DNA of 64,000 nt. Source: Hexactinellida sp. DTS-2022 (Eukaryota; Porifera; Hexactinellida). The notes below the pieces were generated by a model. It was not told the DNA's origin and did not search any database. It worked only from the letters and a program-made list of their open reading frames with translations. This document shows positions 56,363 through 64,000 of the stretch, in pieces. The DNA lies in assembly GCA_028753945.1 (NCBI GenBank), contig JAPNXP010000010.1:4591042-4655041 (forward strand), read 5' to 3'. Both the position numbers and the translations under genes were made by a program. The first letter of the stretch is position 1, and the number at the start of each line of letters is the position of its first letter.

Positions 56363-56901
56363 TATTTAAATCATGTTTGAACTGTAAAGAATTAAGACAA
56401 CAACCGGCTATATTTACAAAAGAGATATAAATATCTTATTATTTCGTTACTAATCTAAATAATCAAATTGAAATCTAAAACTGTAAATGTGCAAGTGTTT
56501 AATTAACAGTAAGTATAATTATTACAAAAGAGATATAAATAGCTTATTATTTCGTTACTAATTTGAATATTAGAATTGAAATCATCAACTGTAAATGTGC
56601 AAGTGTTTTCATTGCACTTGTTATGAAACACATCTTCACTTTAAAAAAACTAACAGTAATGATCAAGCAGCATAGTTTGTAATGTAATATCATACGTATG
56701 CCTCTTATAGTATCAGTGTACTTAGTGTATGGAGAAGATGGTTTATTTAGGCAAAAACCGTTAACTATTCATTGTAAGAATTATGGATTAAATCCTTTCA
56801 TAGTTAATTAATTAAATTAATTAAATGGATAATTCGCTTCGAAAATATGCAAAAATACATAATCAATAAACTTCATAATTAAATGACAATTAAATAATTA
56901 C
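56363..56901 (-). other. Probable intron or leader upstream of the Helentron
   Basis: AT-rich. A stretch of about 65 bp occurs twice (56415-56490 and 56523-56600: acaaaagagatataaat, tattatttcgttactaat, ctgtaaatgtgcaagtg). No coding sequence. Confidence 0.4.
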
Positions 56902-57154
56902 CTGTTTCAGATGAGAAGTCTTGAGAAGATGAGGCATTAGGATCTCGTCCGATAGGTCCAGGATTTAGCTCAACTCCACCAATCACTAGGAGTATCCTGA
57001 TTACTACGAATAACAGGCAACATGATAGTGCTAATATCGGATCCGCCTGTTTCGTAATGGGGTAGAAATTCTGGGTCTCATAACATCCTCTAGGTAATCT
57101 ACCTTTTCCTCCCCAGCCTCCAATTCTTGCTCTCCAAAGCTCAATAGAAATCAT
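56902..57154 (-). CDS. Exon encoding a 2A-like ribosome-skipping motif
   Basis: Open frame from the ATG at 57152-57154 to a strong splice donor (gaaacag|gtaatt at 56902/56901, phase 1). Residues of about 40-62 are hydrophobic (LALSCCLLFVVIRILLVI) and run directly into GGVELNPGP, the 2A signature in which the ribosome skips the bond between Gly and Pro. The usual Asp before Val is Gly here. Hydrophobic-plus-2A N-termini are known from non-LTR retrotransposons and sea-urchin NLR genes. It lies on the same strand just upstream of the Helentron and may be its first coding exon, but I found no acceptor in the right phase before the ATG at 56106. It could instead be the end of a different element. 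Confidence 0.6.
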
Positions 57155-57344
57155 ATCTATTTAAATAAATTAACAATGGGTGCAGTTATCAGAAATTAAC
57201 TCAATTCATCAAAGCATAAATTAAAAAAATCAATAAATTAATCGTAAAGTAATAAAGGAATTTATCGAAACTTCGAATGTAATAACTTCATTCATAAAAT
57301 TAAAATGTAATAACTTAATTTACTTGGAATCTACTAACTTAATT
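57155..57344. other. Boundary between Helentron and satellite
   Basis: AT-rich, with taataactta(a/c)tt repeated four times. A similar aatgtaataacttaattcat stands at 59777, at the edge of another satellite unit. No gene. Confidence 0.35.
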
Positions 57345-57347
57345 AAT

Positions 57348-57476
57348 AAAAAATCCAAAATTGCATCCTGTGCCGACGCATGTTCCTTGGGTGGCACTAT
57401 ATTTTGTTGGTGGTTTATTGATAGTGCCTCCAATGGAACATGCTGTCGGCACAGGATGCAATTTTGGATTTTTTTT
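57348..57476. repeat. Large palindrome copy, matched variant catcc/ggatg
   Basis: The left arm reads gcatcctgtgccgac and the right arm has the exact complement gtcggcacaggatgc, a change seen in no other copy and present in both arms. Confidence 0.9.
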
Positions 57477-58767
57477 CGCCAAGTCATCATCACTATAAAG
57501 GTGTTAATTCATTTCAAAAAGGTATTACAGAAGGCATCGACCCTTAGAGTAGTGGAAGTTTCGTTTTAGTTCACTTCCTTTTAGCGATATTCAAGTTTGA
57601 GTAGAATATAACAACTGATGACTCAGCGTTTTTTATGTGAGTGTTGGGTCATCACCCAACATGAACTAACCCATTTTTAATATCGAATTAACAAAATTGT
57701 AAAAACACATTTTTTTAACGATGTCATCATCACCTCTAGATGTCAAGACCCACTTGTATAGGTGGCACGTGCCATAAGGACTAATTGATAAATTGAAAGT
57801 TTGTTTCTATCTTCTATGATCTCTGAGATTTATGATATTTAATTAATTAGTATATATAATTATTAATATTATTTATAATTTAACACCAATTTCAATGTCA
57901 ACTTATATTTATTAAGTTTAATTATTTTGTCATAAATAATAAATTAATTAATTTGTCCATCAAATTTCAATTCCGCACACTCGATAACCCCTAATAAACA
58001 AATTGGGAGCATCTATATAAGTCATATACTGACTGAATTAATTATAATTAATTACGTCAGTATATTAACAGTGCAATAATATTAACGCAGAAGTAAATAT
58101 AATCACATAATCTGTCGTTGTTGTGGTATGTAAAATCTTAACGGTTCTATCATAAACCATCTTTAGTTTAATGCCATTCATTCATTACTTATTGATAATA
58201 AATTAAATTATTAGTTATTTATTTTAGCAATGTTATCCACGGTGATTTGAGTTTAGTCAACAAATTCCTTATATCATTATATTTTATTTAATCCATTGTA
58301 TAGTAATACTACAATTAAATAGAAGCCAGCTGGAATTTTTAAGTTGAATCAATATATTTATCTCAAGTTGAAACAATAGAGTAAGATTTAACAAGTTAAA
58401 TCAATATAATTATTACAAGTTGAAACAATAGAATTAGATTTAACACTTTTACTGAAATTGAAGTGCGAGTAAACAAAGAAATTTCAAACCCCATTTATGG
58501 CAGAAATTAAACATATTTTTGAAAATATTCCTCTCCCATCAGACGCAGAATTTTTGGTGAATCCAAATGTGAAATAAAATTTGGGGGTTTAGTAAAACAT
58601 ATTTTGAGTTATGGACCAGACAAATTTTGAAAGGTGTTAAAGATGTGTCAAAAATTCGTTAATCAAAAATCGTAACCCCAGGTGCAAATTAGACGGTCCA
58701 TACGCACCTACATGCCAATTTTCAGCCCATCAACTATAAAGCTCAGGCCAGGGCACCGTCTACGGAG

Positions 58768-58899
58768 AAAAAAAAAATCCAAAATTGCAGCCTGTGCCGA
58801 CGCATGTTCCTTTGGTGGCACTATATTTTTGTGTTGTTTATTGATAGTGCCTCCAAAGAAACATGCTGTCGGCGCAGGCTCCAATTTTGGATTTTTTTT
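58768..58899. repeat. Large palindrome copy
   Basis: The left arm has gcagcctgtg. The right arm corresponds to gagcctgcg, a small mismatch. No small cassette precedes it. Confidence 0.9.
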
Positions 58900-59633
58900 C
58901 GCCAAGTCATCAACGCCCAAGGTGTGAAGAAGCATTTGTTATTTGATCCGAGTCACAAGGAACGGTAGATAAATTTGAGTTTGTTTCTATCATAAACCAT
59001 CTTGAGTTTAATGCCATTCATTCATTTTGTATTGATAATAAATTATATTATTAGTTATTTTTTTTAGCAATGTTATCCACGGTGATTTGAGTTTAGTCAA
59101 CAAATTCCTTATATTATTATATTTTATTTAATCCATTGTATAGTAATACTACAATTGAATAGAAGCCAGCTGGAATTTATAAGTTGAATCAATTAAATTA
59201 TCTCAAGTTGAAACATTAGTGAAAGATTTAACAAGTTAAATCAATATATTTATTACAAGTTGAAACAATGGAATTAGATTTCACAGTTTTATTGAAATTG
59301 AAGTGTGAGTAAACAAAGAAATTTCAACCCCCATTTATTGGCAGAAATTGACCCCTTTATTGAAAAGTTTCTTCTCCCATAAGACGCAGAATTTTATGGT
59401 GAATCCAAATGTGAAATAAAATTTGCGGGGTTAGTAAAACATATTTTGAGTTATGGACCAGACAAATTTTGAAAGGTGTTAAAGATGTGTCCAAAATTTG
59501 TTAATCAAAAATCGTAACCCCAGGTGCAAATTACACGGTCCAACCGCACCTACATGCCAAGTTTTAGCCCATCAACTATAAAGCTCTGGCCAGGGCACCG
59601 TCTACGGAGAAAAAAAAAATAATAATAAAAATA

Positions 59634-59774
59634 ATAAAGGCAGTGATTCCAATACTGGGCCACTATACTATAGTATAGTCGGCACAGTAATAATAATAAT
59701 AATAATAATAATATAAATAAAGGCAGTGATTCCAATACTGGGCCACTATACTATAGTATAGTCGGCACAGTAAT
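59634..59774 (+). repeat. Two small palindromic cassettes without a large palindrome
   Basis: Cores near 59661 and 59740, each starting aaaggcagtgattcc and separated by (taa)n. Here the junction after ctacggag holds only cassettes. Confidence 0.9.
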
Positions 59775-60406
59775 AAATGTAATAACTTAATTCATACTAA
59801 CCTTAGGAATGGATGAGCTTCGTTAAAGTATCGTTAAAGTATCGAAAAAGTAGCAAATAGTAAATAGCAAATAAAAGTAGCAATGAAAATATAATAGTTT
59901 CAATTAGCATAATACTGGAGAACTCTAGTATAAATAGAAACGAAATGCCTAAAATAGGTTGAAAGAAGCCAGTTCGAAGTCACAAGTAGAATCAATATAA
60001 CTATCGCAAGTTGAAACAATAGTGTAAGATTTAACAAGTTGAAGCAATATAATTATTACAAGTTGAAACAATAGAATTATATTTAACACTTTTACTGAAA
60101 TTGAAGTGTGAGTAAACAAAGGGAATTTGGAACTCAATTATGGAACAAACTAAATCCAATTTAAAAATTCGTGCACTGTGAAAATGTGTAGAATTTAGTT
60201 CTCTATCGAATGCATATAAATAGAATATTGGGGCACCAATAATTGTTATTTTCCCAACATTAAACAGGTGTAAAAATGTGTCCAAAAAAATGTAGTAAAA
60301 AATCGTGACCCCAGGTGCACATCTGTAACCCAGGAGACACATATCCTGAAAATTTGGCCTTTTAGTAAATAAAACTCGGTTCTGTGGAGAGGCTACGGAT
60401 AATAAT

Positions 60407-60534
60407 AAAAATCCAAAATTGCAGCTGTGCCGACGCATGTTCCTTTGGTGGCACTATATTTTGGTGGTTGTTTATTGATAGTGCCTCCAAAGGAACATGC
60501 TGTCGGCACAGCTGCAATTTTGGATTTTTTTTTT
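60407..60534. repeat. Large palindrome copy, short form
   Basis: Both arms have gcagctgtgccgac without the extra cc. Otherwise perfectly matched. Confidence 0.9.
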
Positions 60535-61824
60535 CGCCTAGTCATCATCACTATGAAGGTGTTAAAATATTTCAGAAAGGTGTTTCAGTATGCAACGACC
60601 CTTAGAGTGGTGGAAGTTTCCATTTAGCTCACTTCATTTGAGAGATATTCAAGTTTCAGTAGAATATAATCTGTGATGACTCAGCATTTTTAAAGTGCGT
60701 GTTGGGTATTCACCCAACTCCAACCAACCCATGCGAATTATTTAATTCACAAAATTGTAAAAATACATTTTTTTGACGATGTCATCATCACCTCAAGGTG
60801 TCAAGACCCACTTGTATAGGTGGTACCTGGCATAAGGACCAATTGATAAATTGAAAGTTTGTTTCTATCTTGTATCATCTCTGAGATTAATGAAATTTAG
60901 CTAATTATTATAAATATTTAATTAATAAATTAATAATTTAACACCATTATTATGTACAGCAAAATAAATAAAGTTCAATTATTTGCACTTATTATTAATT
61001 TAAATCGAATTTCACTATCATATTTGAATTCAGCGCACTCGATAACCCCAATAATCCAATTGGAAAATTCTATAAGTTAAATACAAAAGGAATTAATTAT
61101 AATAAATTACGTCAGTACATTAATTGTGCAAAAAGAATATTCTCGCCGAAATAAATATAATCACTTAATCTGTCGTTGTTGTGGAATGTAAAATCTTAAC
61201 GGTTCTATCATAAACCATCTTTAGTTTAATGCCATTCATTCATTACTTATTGATAATAAATTAAATTATTAGTTATTTATTTTAGCAATGTTATCCACGG
61301 TGAGTTGAGTAATGTCAACAAATTCCTTATATAAATTGATTTAATTTAATCCATTGTATAGTATTGCTACAATTAAATAGAAGCCAGCTGGAATTTATAA
61401 GTTGAATCAATATAATTATCGCAAGTTGAATCACTAGAGTAGGATTTAACAAGTTAAATCAATATAATTATTACAAGTTGAAACAATGGAATTAGATTTA
61501 ACACTTTACTGAAATTGAAGTGTGAGTAAACAAAGAAATTTCAACCCCCATTTATGGCAGAAATTGACCCCTTTATTGAAAGGTTTCTTCTCCCATCAGA
61601 CGCAGAATTTTATGGTGAATCCAAATATAAAATAAAATGTGGGGGTTTAGTAAAACAATTTTTGAGTTATGGACCAGACAAATTTTGAAAGGTGTTAAAG
61701 ATGTGTAAAAATTTGTTAATCAAAAATCGTAACCCCAGGTGCAAATTAGACGGTCCTATCGCACCTACATGCCAAGTTTTAGCCCATCAACTCTAAAGCT
61801 CTGGCCAGGGCACCGTCTACGGAG

Positions 61825-61954
61825 AAAAAAAATCCAAAATTGCAGACTGTGCCGACCATGTTCCTTTGGTGGCACTATATTTTGTTGTTTGTTTATTGAT
61901 AGTGCCTCCAAAGGAACATGCTATCGGCACAGTCTGCAATTTTGGATTTTTTTT
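61825..61954. repeat. Large palindrome copy, matched variant cagact/agtctg
   Basis: The left arm reads gcagactgtgccga and the right arm has the complement tcggcacagtctgc. The change is present in both arms. Confidence 0.9.
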
Positions 61955-62691
61955 CGCCCAGTCTTCTCCGCCTCAAGGTGTCAAAAACCATTTGTTAATT
62001 GGTCCGAGTCACAAGGAATGGTAGATAAATTTGAAGTTTGTTTCTATCGTAAACCATCTATAGTTTACTGCCATTCATTCATTATACTATATCGATAATT
62101 AATTATATTATTAGTTATTTATTTTAGCAATGTTATCCACGGTTAAGTTTAATTAAGTCAACAAATTCCTTATATTATAATATTTTATTTAATCAATTGT
62201 ATAGTAATACTACAATTAAATAGAAGCCAGCTGGAATTTATAAGTTAAATCAATATAATTATCGCAAGTTGAATCACTAGAGTAGGATTTAACAAGTTAA
62301 ATCAATATAATTATTACAAGTTGAAACAATGGAATTAGATTTCACAGTTTTACTGAAATTGAAGTTTGAGTAAACAAAGAAATTTCAACCCCCATTTATG
62401 GCAGAAATTGACCCCTTTATTGAAATATCTTTTTCCCCATCAAACGCAGAATTTTATGGCGAATCCAAATGTGAAATAAAATTTGCGGGTTTAGTAAAAC
62501 AATTTTTGAGTTATGGACCAGACAAAATTTGAAAGGTGTTAAAGATGTGTCAAAAATTTGTTAATAAAAAATCGTAACCCCAGGTGCAAATTAGACGTCG
62601 ACTCCGAATCTACATGCCAAGTTTCACCCCTCTATGTATACAGGTGTGGCCAGGGCACCTGCTACGGAGAAATAATAATAATAATAATAAT

Positions 62692-62820
62692 AAAAAATCC
62701 AAAATTGCACCCTGTGCCGACGCATGTTCCTTTGGTGGCACTATATTTTGTTGGTTGTTTATTGATAGTGCCTCCAAAGGAACATGCTGTCGGCGCAGGC
62801 TGCAATTTTGGATTTTTTTT
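62692..62820. repeat. Large palindrome copy
   Basis: The left arm has gcaccctgtg. The right arm corresponds to gcagcctgcg, so the arms differ at two positions. Confidence 0.9.
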
Positions 62821-63549
62821 CGCCAAGTCATCAACGCCCAAGGTGTGAAGAAGCATTTGTTAATTGGTCCGGGCCCACAAGGAACGGTAGATAAATTTGA
62901 AGTTTGTTTCTATCATAAACCATCTTGAGTTTAATGCCATTCATTCATTATGTATTGATAATAAATTATATTATTAGTTATTTATATTAGCATTGTTATC
63001 CACGGTTGAGTTGAATTAAGTCAACAAATTCCTTATATTATATTATTTTATTTAATCCATTGTATGGTAAATTAAATAGAAGCCAGCTGCAATTTATAAG
63101 TTAAATCAATTTAATTATCGCAAGTTGAATCAATAGAGTAAGATTTAACAAGTTAAATCAATATAATTATTACAAGTTGAAACAATGGAATTGGATTTCA
63201 CAGTTTTATTGAAATTGAAGTGTTGAGTAAACAAAGGAATTTCAACCCCCATTTATGGCAGAAATTAAACCAATTTTAACAAATTTTCTTCTCCCGTCAG
63301 ACGCAGAATTTTAAGATGAATCTAAATATGAAATAAAATTTTGGGGTTTAGTAAAACATTTTTTGAGTTATGGACCAGACAAATTTTGAAAGGTGTTAAA
63401 GATGTGTCAAAAATTTGTTAATACAAAATCGTAACCCCAGGTGCAAATTAGACGTCGACTCCGAATCTACATGCCAAGTTTCAGCCCTCTATGTTTACAG
63501 GTGTGGCCAGGGCACCTGCTACGGAGAAATAATAATAATAATAAAAATA

Positions 63550-63676
63550 AAAATCCAAAATTGCAGCTGTGCCGACGCATGTTCCTTTGGTGGCACTATA
63601 TTTTGGTGGTTGTTTATTGATAGTGCCTCCAAAGGAACATGCTGTCGGCACAGCTGCAATTTTGGATTTTTTTTTC
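63550..63676. repeat. Large palindrome copy, short form
   Basis: Same matched short form (gcagctgtgccgac in both arms) as at 60407. The following 320 bp are nearly identical to those after 60534, so one of the two is a recent duplicate. Confidence 0.9.
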
Positions 63677-64000
63677 CGCCTAGTCATCATCACTATGAAG
63701 GTGTTAAAATATTTCAGAAAGGTGTTTCAGTATGCAACGACCCTTAGAGTGGTGGAAGTTTCCATTTAGCTCACTTCATTTGAGAGATATTCAAGTTTCA
63801 GTAGAATATAATCTGTGATGACTCAGCATTTTTAAAGTGCGTGTTGGGTATTCACCCAACTCCAACCAACCCATGCGAATTATTTAATTCACAAAATTGT
63901 GAAAATACATTTTTTTGACGATGTCATCATCACCTCAAGGTGTCAAGACCCACTTGTATAGGTGGTATCTGGCATAAGGACAAATTGATAAATTGAAAGT

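Larger units (their letters stand above)
43093..57344 (-). mobile_element. Helentron (OTU/endonuclease-type Helitron), interrupted by a gypsy element
   Basis: Read on the minus strand the coding order is an N-terminal repeat region with a Cys-rich finger, a second Cys finger, Rep (HUH nuclease), PIF1-type helicase, an endonuclease/exonuclease/phosphatase domain and an OTU protease domain. This order with endonuclease and OTU at the C-terminus is characteristic of Helentrons. At least one intron is clear (54970-55117). The limits given are where the satellite stops on either side; I could not identify the true termini. A 4.7-kb gypsy element (46001-50717) sits in the helicase region. Without it the Helentron would be about 9.5 kb. 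Confidence 0.85.
57345..64000 (+). repeat. Complex satellite repeat, block 4 (to the window end)
   Basis: Tandemly arranged units containing large palindromes at 57348, 58768, 60407, 61825, 62692 and 63550, so the spacings are 1420, 1639, 1418, 867 and 858 bp. Long units alternate between the gtcatcatcacctcaagg and the gtcatcaacgcccaagg type of flank; the short units lack one half. Between two of them, 59776-59950 holds a stretch not seen elsewhere in the window. All open frames here are the palindrome or the repeat read in various frames. Confidence 0.9.

Noticed and set aside
57345..63769. Many ORFs of 60-135 residues sharing PTHVPLVALYFGG or HRLQFWIFF
   Set aside because: They are translations of the large palindrome and its flanks in several frames and both strands. 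They have no conserved start and the same DNA gives different proteins in different copies.

Overview
The window is eukaryotic, most likely from an AT-rich invertebrate animal genome. The evidence is spliced exons with GT/AG junctions, one conserved animal gene (an LRRC74-like leucine-rich-repeat protein) and animal-type transposons: a Helentron with OTU and endonuclease domains, a ZBED-type hAT, and MULEs with FLYWCH or RING domains. A non-bilaterian such as a sponge would fit, but the sequence alone does not settle the taxon. I see no bacterial operon, CRISPR array, tRNA or rRNA.

Layout. 1-7.3 kb is an old minus-strand Ty3/gypsy element. It was interrupted by a hAT element that itself received a MULE (3279-5240), and by a G-rich MITE that landed on the gag start codon. 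7.3-8.5 kb, 11.8-16.3 kb, 36.0-43.1 kb and 57.3-64.0 kb are blocks of one complex satellite-like repeat. At a fixed internal junction this repeat carries a palindrome of about 125 bp, sometimes preceded by one to four palindromic cassettes of 60-75 bp. 16.5-30 kb is ordinary genomic DNA peppered with MITEs. It holds four candidate exons of the LRRC74-like gene (two convincing, near 28.4 and 29.4 kb) and two small minus-strand ORFs that look like divergent bZIP proteins. 30.4-35.6 kb is a nest of foldback, MULE-RING and hAT remnants. 37.36-39.26 kb is a clean nest: satellite > hAT > pogo > a fourth element. 43.1-57.3 kb is a minus-strand Helentron with introns, and a young, apparently intact Ty3/gypsy retrotransposon with identical 175-bp LTRs sits inside its helicase exon.

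How it fits together. Almost everything is mobile DNA, and insertion order can be read from target-site duplications. The gypsy element at 46.0-50.7 kb is the youngest insertion: its LTRs look identical and its reading frame is open. Next to its 5' LTR is a 15-nt stretch perfectly complementary to a site inside the LTR, about 36 nt downstream of a TATA-like box. This is the arrangement expected of Tf1-type self-primed reverse transcription. The Helentron would be readable across the gypsy insertion but carries at least two single-base frameshifts, so this copy is probably dead. The palindromic cassettes in the satellite often carry matching changes in both arms, and this is the most unusual non-coding signal in the window.
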